A stretch of DNA of 40,237 bases, from positions 1-40,237 of IMG/VR virus record IMGVR_UViG_3300005915_000045; one strand, written 5' to 3'. A model generated the notes under the pieces. It saw nothing but the letters and a program-made list of their open reading frames with translations, was not told the DNA's origin and made no database searches. Numbering within the stretch: position 1 is the stretch's first letter; every line of letters starts with the position of its first letter. Of this stretch, positions 17,988-24,834 are shown piece after piece. The DNA comes from a virus. Position numbers and translations under genes: made by a program.

Positions 17988-19025
17988 CTATACGGTATTT
18001 CCGTCGCCGTCACTCCACATCCAACCACGAAGGTCAGAAGCACCCATAACTGCGAGTGAGTTAAAGTTAAGTACCAAATCCTGGTTACCTAGCAAGTCAA
18101 TGACTGCTGGTTCCGCACGAGTGGCTAAAGCCTCAACATATTTGAAACCGTAATCTTCGTTCATCATCTTGGAGTCAAACATACCCCATTGCAAACCATC
18201 CATAGCCAAGTTTTGGTATGGTGATAATTCAACTACTTTGAATGTATCAGTTGCTGGAGCGTTGTTGAACAAATTAGTTTGCTGTGGAGCTAAACCTTTG
18301 TCAATTGTGCCCTTAATAGTTTTGGCAAATTGAGCAGTGGTTGAACCTCTTCGGCATACTAAAGTATCTAAATCTGAAATTAATGGATTACCACGACCAT
18401 CTTTCTTAACTGACTGTAGTCTACGGGCAGCTAATAGAGATGAGTAAGTGAACTGTGGTGAGCTTGTAGCACCGTCTACAATAACATTTGACCAAGCTGT
18501 TCCGCCGTCTTCACGAGGATGAGCCTGTGACCAATACTCCACAGCATCGGCACCGATAGTTGCAACAGGAGTTGAAGTTCCTACAGCGTTAATTGGTGTC
18601 CATGTGAATGAAGTAGTAAAGCCTTGTGCTAACAATGATTGAGCTAAGTAATTCTTAGCGTGCTCGATTGAATTCTTTCCTTCTAAAACTTTACCCTTAA
18701 CAGAGCCTTTAATCTTAGCGGCTGCTGATTCGAATAAAAAGAAATTACTTTGGAAAGTCAAACGTACTTTTTTAGTAAAGTGCATTTGAACGTAATTTTT
18801 TGAGTAACCTTGAATTGGGGCATCAGAAGCTCCGATACCACCGTCTGGGATTATTTGGGCCATTCCAAGTCCTGTAACACCAACGTCAGTATAAGTTCGT
18901 TCACTATTGTCGACTTTATACATAAAGTCTAAATATTCACTTCGAACTGTTGGAGTGACTTTCGGAGCAATGTGTTTTAAGACATTGTTCACAATAACCG
19001 CATAATCATTTATTGTTCCTACCAT
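17988..19025 (-). CDS. Major capsid protein (345 aa)
   Basis: Length and layout suit an HK97-fold major capsid protein. The N-terminal arm is followed by a loop region (GMAQIIPDGGIGASDAPIQG, YVQMHFTKKVRLTFQS), a long helix (KNSIEHAKNYLAQSLLAQGF), a central region (LDTLVCRRGSTTAQFAKTIK) and a C-terminal beta section (KVVELSPYQNLAMDGLQWGM; RAEPAVIDLLGNQDLVLNF). Its immediate upstream neighbours are a small head protein and an acidic scaffold, the usual order. Codon use and leader (AATAAACATATG) match the rest of the late operon. Confidence 0.88.
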   Translation of the reverse strand: MVGTINDYAVIVNNVLKHIAPKVTPTVRSEYLDFMYKVDNSERTYTDVGVTGLGMAQIIPDGGIGASDAPIQGYSKNYVQMHFTKKVRLTFQSNFFLFESAAAKIKGSVKGKVLEGKNSIEHAKNYLAQSLLAQGFTTSFTWTPINAVGTSTPVATIGADAVEYWSQAHPREDGGTAWSNVIVDGATSSPQFTYSSLLAARRLQSVKKDGRGNPLISDLDTLVCRRGSTTAQFAKTIKGTIDKGLAPQQTNLFNNAPATDTFKVVELSPYQNLAMDGLQWGMFDSKMMNEDYGFKYVEALATRAEPAVIDLLGNQDLVLNFNSLAVMGASDLRGWMWSDGDGNTV

Positions 19026-19046
19026 ATGTTTATTTTTTTAAATTGA

Positions 19047-19460
19047 TTATAGAGTTAGAAACTTACAAATAATAAGTTTGTCGCTAGCGGCACCATAGGG
19101 TTCGACTTGTACAACGATACCGGCGGTATCAGTTGTCCCTGTGTTATTTGCCTCAGTTGCACTCGCTAAAATCATTTGCTGATTATTATGAGTGGCATCA
19201 GAATTGTTGGATGTTGCGATGATAAAGGTATCATCGGTATCCGGCTTAATATATAGAACACGAGTTAGTGCATCTGCTACTGAAATAGTTTGGTTACAGA
19301 TACCCAAAAAGTCCGCAACAACGGTTCCGTTATCTGCGGCTATAGCCAAACCAGCTGTTATTTGCATTAGACTTCCTAATGTAGTAACAGTTCCGGTTGC
19401 TTTATTTGCTTCGAGCAATTCACGAGTGTTCTTTATGGTAGCCTGTTTTACAGTTGCCAT
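19047..19460 (-). CDS. Head decoration-like protein (137 aa)
   Basis: Small, Ala/Thr-rich and predicted beta. Segments include GTVTTLGSLMQITAGLAIA, VADFLGICNQTISVADALT, VLYIKPDTDDTFIIATSNN and IVVQVEPYGAASDKLIICKF. Between scaffold and capsid genes, proteins of this size and composition are usually head decoration or stabilisation proteins. It is not recognised beyond that pattern. Confidence 0.7.
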   Translation of the reverse strand: MATVKQATIKNTRELLEANKATGTVTTLGSLMQITAGLAIAADNGTVVADFLGICNQTISVADALTRVLYIKPDTDDTFIIATSNNSDATHNNQQMILASATEANNTGTTDTAGIVVQVEPYGAASDKLIICKFLTL

Positions 19461-19485
19461 ATAAGTTTTCGTTTAAAGGATTAAA

Positions 19486-20472
19486 TTAATCCGATAGAAT
19501 CTCGACTGCTTTTTCTTCTGACATTCCAGTCGCTACAAGTTCATCTAAGGACTTGCGCATCTCTGGAGAGTAATCAGTTTTCGCTACGGTTCCACCTGGG
19601 AACTGCATAGCGTTGACTTTTTCTTGAACATTGGCACCTTTCAATACCCTTTCTTGGATAGACTCAGATGGCTTGAACATACTTTCTCTAGCGAGTTCCA
19701 AAACTGTCATTAAATCTTTCCCGCCTTTTCCTTGCCATTTATAATTAACGTCAACGAAGTCAAAGAATACTTCTCTAGCATCAATGTCTTCTAACTCCTT
19801 ATGTCTTCCAACAAAAGTATCCAAGGTATTTTTGACATCTGTAGCTAATCGTTCCTGTTGAACTATAGCTTGGATGTCTTCTTTCGTCGCTCCACCTAGT
19901 TCTTTGAGACGTTCCTTGTCAGCGTCCAAAGCTTTTTCGTCTTCAGTTTTATCTACCGGTGGGTCAGTTGTCTCCGCTGGTTTTTCATTCAACGGATTGA
20001 CGAACCTATCAGTCCCATTGAGAGTTTTGATTTGGTTTTTAGCCGTCTCAATTTTTTCTGATATTTTGTCCTTTTGCTCAGTAGTGTTAGCAAGCTTTCG
20101 TTTCTTGACTAAGTCTAAAAGCTCAACACGCTTTTCGAATGACTCGTCAGACTCAAATTTACCCTTGTTAGGAATACGAAATTCGTATCCTTCCGGCTTT
20201 TCTTCTTCCGCTACTGCTTCTGGGACTGGAGGGGTGCTGGGGTCCTCCACCTTTGGAACTTCGGGAGTCTCTTCTGGAGCCTCCGCTGGTGTTTCCTCCG
20301 GTTTGGCCTCTTCCTTCTTCTCAGGAACAAGCTCATTTCCAGCTTTGACAGATTCTATTGAGTCCTCTAAAACTTTATCAAGTTCAGATTCGTCTTCCAC
20401 CTCGGGTACTACCTCTGGTACTACCGCGGGCGTTTCCTCTGTTTCTATCTTTTTCTCATTATTAATATCCAT
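19486..20472 (-). CDS. Scaffolding protein (328 aa)
   Basis: Very acidic, Pro/Glu-rich N-terminal third (PAVVPEVVPEVEDESELD), a helical middle with coiled-coil potential (KRVELLDLVKKRKLANTTE, EKIETAKNQIKTL), and a C-terminal region DYSPEMRKSLDELVATGM ending EEKAVEILSD. Location immediately before the head genes, composition and lack of catalytic motifs fit an internal assembly scaffold. It is probably transcribed from its own promoter (20519-20547). The mRNA would begin almost exactly with a 35-bp leader element duplicated upstream of the next gene. Confidence 0.78.
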   Translation of the reverse strand: MDINNEKKIETEETPAVVPEVVPEVEDESELDKVLEDSIESVKAGNELVPEKKEEAKPEETPAEAPEETPEVPKVEDPSTPPVPEAVAEEEKPEGYEFRIPNKGKFESDESFEKRVELLDLVKKRKLANTTEQKDKISEKIETAKNQIKTLNGTDRFVNPLNEKPAETTDPPVDKTEDEKALDADKERLKELGGATKEDIQAIVQQERLATDVKNTLDTFVGRHKELEDIDAREVFFDFVDVNYKWQGKGGKDLMTVLELARESMFKPSESIQERVLKGANVQEKVNAMQFPGGTVAKTDYSPEMRKSLDELVATGMSEEKAVEILSD

Positions 20473-20476
20473 ATAT

Positions 20477-20511
20477 TTATCCGCTCGTATCGTGAACGGT
20501 ACCGATGGTTA
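20477..20511 (-). promoter_or_regulatory. Leader element copy 1 (35 bp) in scaffold 5' UTR
   Basis: Identical at 33 of 35 positions to 21054-21088, and likewise immediately upstream of a start codon. On the transcribed strand CCGTTC pairs with GAGCGG across a 7-base loop, with one G-U. The hairpin ends a few bases before the ATG, so it may control translation or mRNA stability. Confidence 0.75.
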
Positions 20512-20518
20512 TAATTTA

Positions 20519-20547
20519 ATTATACAATATTTTGGACTATTGTGCAA
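20519..20547 (-). promoter_or_regulatory. Sigma-70 promoter for scaffold/capsid genes
   Basis: Minus strand TTGCAC (20547-20542), 17-bp spacer, TATAAT (20524-20519). The -10 is perfect and the -35 matches 4 of 6. The expected start of transcription near 20512 falls at the first base of the duplicated leader element. Confidence 0.65.
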
Positions 20548-20548
20548 A

Positions 20549-21049
20549 TTATCTATCGCTGTAGTTTACAAATTTGTTAATCCTCTCTAGCTTTTGTCTC
20601 ATGCTATCAAGATTAACTGAACCTTCAGTCAAAAATGAAATAGCATGCTTCTGAAAGTCCCCATCCAGTGAATCATTAAAGTCTCCAATAGACGTTGCGT
20701 ACTTAATAGGGATAATTACGATGTAGACTTCCTTGTCCAACTGTTTGTAGAACAAAATATTATCCGCTGGTTTGAAGACCTTATGAAATACATCTATTAA
20801 GTCTTCTCTGTCCACTGATTTTCCACAAGTCCCAACAAAACCCGGTGGGGTTATATCTTTGTAGAAGTAATCAGTAGTCGGCACTTCCTTACCAAGAACA
20901 TTCTTCAAAACTACCTTATTCTTAGCAATTTTGTCTTCTTCCTCTTTTTTAGCTTTAGCCTCTTTAGCTTCAGCGTCTTTTTTAGCCTTGGCCGCCTTAG
21001 CGTCAGCTTCTTTTTTTAACTCCTCTGGAGTTTTTGTTGTATTATCCAT
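20549..21049 (-). CDS. Hypothetical protein with Lys/Glu/Ala-rich N-terminal helix (166 aa)
   Basis: Residues ~8-45 are a charged AKAKKDAEAKEAKAKKEEE-type helix, followed by a folded region (TTDYFYKDITPPGFVGTCG, EVYIVIIPIKYATSIGDFN) and a C-terminal helix (SMRQKLERINKFVNYSD). It is encoded between the portal and scaffold groups. Its 5' leader carries copy 2 of the 35-bp element. An accessory head-assembly role is possible; the family is not recognised. Confidence 0.7.
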   Translation of the reverse strand: MDNTTKTPEELKKEADAKAAKAKKDAEAKEAKAKKEEEDKIAKNKVVLKNVLGKEVPTTDYFYKDITPPGFVGTCGKSVDREDLIDVFHKVFKPADNILFYKQLDKEVYIVIIPIKYATSIGDFNDSLDGDFQKHAISFLTEGSVNLDSMRQKLERINKFVNYSDR

Positions 21050-21053
21050 ATAG

Positions 21054-21088
21054 TTATCCGCTCGTATCGTGAACGGTGACGATGGTTA
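21054..21088 (-). promoter_or_regulatory. Leader element copy 2 (35 bp)
   Basis: Second copy of the element at 20477-20511, differing at two adjacent bases (GA for AC on the plus strand). It sits 4 bp upstream of the ATG at 21049. The CCGTTC/GAGCGG hairpin is preserved. No convincing promoter was seen directly upstream of this copy. Confidence 0.75.
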
Positions 21089-21097
21089 ATTAATAAA

Positions 21098-21574
21098 TTA
21101 TTTTTTATTTAAATCTACGTTCTTAAAACTTCTATAAAATTTACCGATAAATTCATCCTGCTCAGGTTTCAACTTCTTTTTAGTTTCCTCAATATATTCT
21201 TTAGTCAGTATAAAGACCGGAGTGTCCGCCTTTATCTTCGCAATTCCCCAGACTTGTTCTATGATAGCAAACTCTAACGGATATGGGTGAGTGTAATTCA
21301 TGTTAATCTTCTCTCCTTTTTTCATGTCTCTATCTAAAACACACTCTAGCTGTCTGCCAACTTCCACAACGTTAATCTTCTTAGAATCAACAAAAGTGGC
21401 TTCCAGGGTGTCTTGATTAACCCCACCTATAAGCATTGAAGATAATTCCTCAGCGCTTATTTCGAATTCATCACCGGACTTTGAAATAAACTTGAGAAGT
21501 TTTTTCTTATTAGCTTCTTTAGAATATCCAATTTGTACCGTGTAATTATCCTTTTTAATTTCTCTTGCTTTCAT
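21098..21574 (-). CDS. Hypothetical head-region protein (158 aa)
   Basis: Mixed alpha/beta protein, basic N-terminus (MKAREIKKDNYTVQIGYSKE), a central beta region (EISAEELSSMLIGG, TLEATFVDSKKINVVEVG) and a C-terminus with TPVFILTKEYIEETKKKL. No motif is recognised. It is part of the portal-to-scaffold stretch of the late operon, one base from the next gene. Function unknown. Confidence 0.68.
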   Translation of the reverse strand: MKAREIKKDNYTVQIGYSKEANKKKLLKFISKSGDEFEISAEELSSMLIGGVNQDTLEATFVDSKKINVVEVGRQLECVLDRDMKKGEKINMNYTHPYPLEFAIIEQVWGIAKIKADTPVFILTKEYIEETKKKLKPEQDEFIGKFYRSFKNVDLNKK

Positions 21575-21575
21575 A

Positions 21576-21824
21576 TTATTTATCCTTAGAATTATCCTCG
21601 TGTAATTTTCCTTTCCTAATATCCTCCATTAAATCCACCATACTTCTTAGCATAGTTCCCTGAGTCTCTAGGGTTATTGCATTAACAATAGTGTCCCACT
21701 CGGTCTTACCAACTATAGGACTTTGAGACATACAATCTTTCATCAACTCAATAATAACCGGGGCGTGCTCGCTGGCCGCCAAGGTCATTTTTCTTTGTTT
21801 CATGCTTTGTTCACCTTCTGACAT
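21576..21824 (-). CDS. Small hypothetical protein (82 aa)
   Basis: Helical, Met-rich protein (MSEGEQSMKQRKMTLAAS, VIIELMKDCMSQS, MLRSMVDLMEDIRKGK). An internal Met at residue 8 is a possible alternative start. It is encoded 15 bp after the portal stop and ends 1 bp before the following gene. Not recognised; an assembly cofactor is possible from context. Confidence 0.6.
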   Translation of the reverse strand: MSEGEQSMKQRKMTLAASEHAPVIIELMKDCMSQSPIVGKTEWDTIVNAITLETQGTMLRSMVDLMEDIRKGKLHEDNSKDK

Positions 21825-21839
21825 ATATTTTAATTATTA

Positions 21840-23963
21840 TTAACCTGGAAAAAATCCACTATTAGCCGCTGCTCTTCCAACACTTCCGTCAACCGCACTG
21901 CCCATTGGACTCTGTGGTCGAGGTACTTCATTAGGATTCTGTGGTTGCAGTGGGTCTGTTCCGTCCTGAGACATTCCTTGTCCAGGGGCTGGTGTGCCAG
22001 TTCCTCTTCCGCTTCCACCGGCTTTGTCTTGCATTGCTGTCTCTTTAGCTGCCCTCTGCATTTCTTCTTCCTGCATTTGTCTTTGAGATTCAGACGGCTG
22101 CTTTCCTATAATAGCATCGTAGTCAGCTTTAGGTATGTAGTTAAATATGTCTCCACCCTGGATATCAAGTAATTTCTCTAATGCCATCAACTGAGAAGCT
22201 GCTCCTTCTGGGTCCTTATTCCTCATAGAATAAATCAATGTAATCTGATTCGTAATAATAGGGAATAAAGCCATATAGGTTTGCTTCTGAATTTCTATTG
22301 ATGGTAATAGCATTGAGTCTGGGTCAATAGTGAAATCAATATAGTCAGACATATGCCCGGCGTTCTTTATTTCATCAAATAATCCTTTCGCTGAAATTTG
22401 ACGAGTTGCAACGTTCTCCATAACCTCGCCCTCTTGGTCGAAATCAAAATTAAGTCTAAGATTTGGGGAAGCGGCCGCAACCATTCCAACAGGGATTCCG
22501 TCGTCATTTAATACTTCCTGTGACTCTACGAAGTAGTCAGGGTTCTGTTTAGCAAACTCAGCTAACTGCTCATCAGAGTCAATCATAAATATTTTGTCAA
22601 CAGGATAAATCTGTATCATCCAGGTGTTAGCAATGTGAGCATCGTTCTCAAGACCTATCACCATTGAATTCCTTGGTGCTGTCAATCTATTGTAAGCGGC
22701 TTCCTTCATAATAACTGTAGAACCGAGAGTGTCTTCACTTCCAGAACCGGCCACAATATTATTGATACCAGTATTAGACTCGATATTTTCCTTCTGTTTA
22801 TCTCCATATAGAATACCCTGCTGAACATTGCCTGACGTTTTAACAACATCGATTTCTGTTCCAGGATTTTTAGGGTTAATAATATTTGGACCTCTCTTAT
22901 ATGTAGCTGAACCATTCTGAACTTGAGCACCAAAAAGCAACGGAAATATTTCCGCTTCTACTTGCTGTGCATTTAGTGAGTTTATATATGTATATAAAGC
23001 TGTGTTTCCACGCATCATTTCGTAAAGACCTACTCCATGAGGGTCATTCATATTTTTCTGGAAGCAACGAGTTACAACAACTGACCCGTGAGACCCGTCA
23101 TTTGGGAGCTCACCGTCGTAGATTTTCATTTTACCGCAGACCACAACATATCTATTAGTTAATACATTTTCGTAATAGCCGATAGTAACGCTAGTCTGAA
23201 CCTTCTCATTGTTTTCATCCTTAGCCTCTTCAGACACTGAACAATAATCTAACTTCTTTTTATTCTTCTTAGCCTCCGGATACATAATGAAGAATTCTTC
23301 TTTTGGCATGTCCTTTTCATAATAGACTTCAGTCTGTGACCAAACATCTCCGTTATTAAATCCTGCTCCGAGCCAGGTTCTAGTACATTCTAATGGTTCT
23401 CTATAAATATCATCGAATAGAATTTTTTGAACTCCATTTCGTGGGACTTGGACTCGCCTTGGATAAACTCTCCAGGCCGCCCATCCGTATGTAAATAAAT
23501 TTTGATAAGTGAGCATCAATGTATTTTCTCCATTTGCTCCGGACATGGACCAGTTACGTTTCCACAATTCATACATTGCTTTTCCGTAAACCTTATTGTC
23601 GCACGCGACTTGAGCATCCGGAAGTTTACCTGCTAGAACCTGCGTAGCAATCATAATCTTTGAAAACGCTATTGGCTCCTGAGATACTGGAACGCCAGAC
23701 TTGTTCTGGTCTCTGTCAGTTAACTTCTGCGGGTAGACATTAATATCATATGACCCGTTAGCCATCTTGTTGTAAAATACCATTGAACCCCAACCACTCT
23801 TCTCGTATAATTTTTGTCCGTAAGAAACGGCAGTGTTCATCAAATTTTGTTGAATCTCAGAAGCCAGCGCATCGAACTTAACTCGATACTGACTCTTCTT
23901 CATCTCCTTTTTTTTATCAGCAATAAATTCTATAGTAGCTTTATCGCTTTTTTTGTTTTCCAT
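21840..23963 (-). CDS. Portal protein (707 aa)
   Basis: Length and organisation match large portal proteins of the podovirus type. There is a charged N-terminal helix (NKKSDKATIEFIADKKKEMK), a wing region (KIMIATQVLAGKLPDAQV, TYGWAAWRVYPRRVQVPRNG), a central beta/clip part (VYYEKDMPKEEFFIMYPEAK), and a stem/crown part with NALYTY-like and NTGINNIVAGSGSEDTLGST. The C-terminus is Gln/Gly/Pro-rich. The order terminase large subunit, portal, scaffold and capsid supports the call. The portal would form the DNA-entry ring and dock the terminase. Confidence 0.88.
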   Translation of the reverse strand: MENKKSDKATIEFIADKKKEMKKSQYRVKFDALASEIQQNLMNTAVSYGQKLYEKSGWGSMVFYNKMANGSYDINVYPQKLTDRDQNKSGVPVSQEPIAFSKIMIATQVLAGKLPDAQVACDNKVYGKAMYELWKRNWSMSGANGENTLMLTYQNLFTYGWAAWRVYPRRVQVPRNGVQKILFDDIYREPLECTRTWLGAGFNNGDVWSQTEVYYEKDMPKEEFFIMYPEAKKNKKKLDYCSVSEEAKDENNEKVQTSVTIGYYENVLTNRYVVVCGKMKIYDGELPNDGSHGSVVVTRCFQKNMNDPHGVGLYEMMRGNTALYTYINSLNAQQVEAEIFPLLFGAQVQNGSATYKRGPNIINPKNPGTEIDVVKTSGNVQQGILYGDKQKENIESNTGINNIVAGSGSEDTLGSTVIMKEAAYNRLTAPRNSMVIGLENDAHIANTWMIQIYPVDKIFMIDSDEQLAEFAKQNPDYFVESQEVLNDDGIPVGMVAAASPNLRLNFDFDQEGEVMENVATRQISAKGLFDEIKNAGHMSDYIDFTIDPDSMLLPSIEIQKQTYMALFPIITNQITLIYSMRNKDPEGAASQLMALEKLLDIQGGDIFNYIPKADYDAIIGKQPSESQRQMQEEEMQRAAKETAMQDKAGGSGRGTGTPAPGQGMSQDGTDPLQPQNPNEVPRPQSPMGSAVDGSVGRAAANSGFFPG

Positions 23964-23985
23964 ATAAATAAAATATTACTATCTT

Positions 23986-24195
23986 TTAGTATAATCTCAA
24001 TAATCTATGCCAAAATCTATTCCATTTACTAATCTTTACATCTAAGGCACACATATAAGCGTCAGCTATCATTTCAAAGATTTCTTCTTCTGTCTTTCCT
24101 TGGGTAATTCCAATATTCTTTCCATCTTTATAAATACCAGCTAAATACCAATCTCCATCTTTATATATTCTAAACTTGTATTGTCCTTCTATCAT
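23986..24195 (-). CDS. HicB-like protein, orphan (69 aa)
   Basis: Reads FRIYKDGDWYLAGIYKDGKN, then ITQGKTEEEIFEMIADAYMCALD, closely following the HicB N-terminal pattern (F-v-i-e.d-gwyvA..p-l-g..tqGkT.eEAlenl.ea). A DNA-binding C-terminal helix of classic HicB antitoxins is replaced by a short aromatic tail (RFWHRLLRLY). No HicA-like partner is seen next to it. It may neutralise a host HicA toxin or regulate RNA. It is transcribed with the portal region and probably has its own promoter. Confidence 0.68.
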   Translation of the reverse strand: MIEGQYKFRIYKDGDWYLAGIYKDGKNIGITQGKTEEEIFEMIADAYMCALDVKISKWNRFWHRLLRLY

Positions 24196-24227
24196 ATCTT
24201 TTAAGATGATGCTACCGCTATATTACT

Positions 24228-24256
24228 ATTATAAACTATTTAGTACAAAGACGCAA
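24228..24256 (-). promoter_or_regulatory. Probable promoter upstream of HicB-like/portal genes
   Basis: Minus strand TTGCGT (24256-24251), 17 bp, TATAAT (24233-24228). The -10 is perfect, the -35 poor. Two further TTGACAAAAAG copies lie just upstream (24268 and 24299 on the minus strand), 31 bp apart. Confidence 0.45.
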
Positions 24257-24282
24257 GCTTTTTGTCAAGTTTTGAATAATTT

Positions 24283-24307
24283 TATCACCTTTTTGTCAAA
24301 AGTGATA
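24283..24307. promoter_or_regulatory. Imperfect palindrome TATCAC...GTGATA
   Basis: TATCACC-TTTTTG and CAAAAGTGATA form a 25-bp near-palindrome five bases after the HNH stop and upstream of the 24228 promoter. It could be an operator or, as RNA, a stem-loop ending the HNH transcript. There is no clear U-tract. Confidence 0.4.
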
Positions 24308-24311
24308 ACAT

Positions 24312-24797
24312 TTAATGATTTATTTGTCCAGTTTGTTCACTTTTTTTACGATATTCACCATTTATTTCACGTTTTATCCAATTACAGTTGCAACAAAGCA
24401 GTTGATAACGCTTTTTTCCTGCTAAAAAACTCTTTAATACATTCGGATAGTAGTCATTTCTGCTCAAAAGATGTCTTTCTTTTTTACCATCACCGTTAAT
24501 ATGGTCAATTTGAAGAGCTCTGTAATCATTAAACCCACATTCTACACATTTTCCTCCCATAGCAGTATAACAATCATCTTTTCTTTTTTTTCTTTCTAAA
24601 CGAAATCTATCACTATTAGCTTTACTATACTTTTTTCGAGATATTTTATAAGAATCAGTCTTTTTATATTTATCATTTACAATTTTCCATCTACCAGATT
24701 CTTTATATTTTTTTCTATCAGCGATAATTTTTTCCTTATTTTCAGCTCTCCACTTTTTTTGATACTCTTTTTTAGATTCTTCTGTTTTAAATGGCAT
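24312..24797 (-). CDS. HNH endonuclease (161 aa)
   Basis: Very basic N-terminal half (~1-75) of Lys/Arg/Tyr-rich helices (KKEYQKKWRAENKEK, SGRWKIVNDKYKK), then an HNH nuclease. KCVECGF and LLCCNCNW supply the zinc Cys pairs, and LQIDHINGDG gives the central catalytic His/Asn region. It lies directly after terminase large subunit. HNH proteins here either assist packaging cleavage, as in cos phages, or are homing enzymes. The NUMOD-free, Lys-rich architecture is common in homing HNH genes. AT-rich composition relative to the neighbouring terminase supports transfer. Confidence 0.88.
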   Translation of the reverse strand: MPFKTEESKKEYQKKWRAENKEKIIADRKKYKESGRWKIVNDKYKKTDSYKISRKKYSKANSDRFRLERKKRKDDCYTAMGGKCVECGFNDYRALQIDHINGDGKKERHLLSRNDYYPNVLKSFLAGKKRYQLLCCNCNWIKREINGEYRKKSEQTGQINH

Positions 24798-24834
24798 ATT
24801 ATATTATTTAATAATTATAATATAATTATATATT

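Noticed and set aside
19874-20590. 238-codon plus-strand ORF
   Set aside because: Lies entirely antisense to the scaffold gene and its leader. Its Ser-rich sequence is what the reverse of Glu/Pro-rich codons yields, and it crosses the scaffold promoter.
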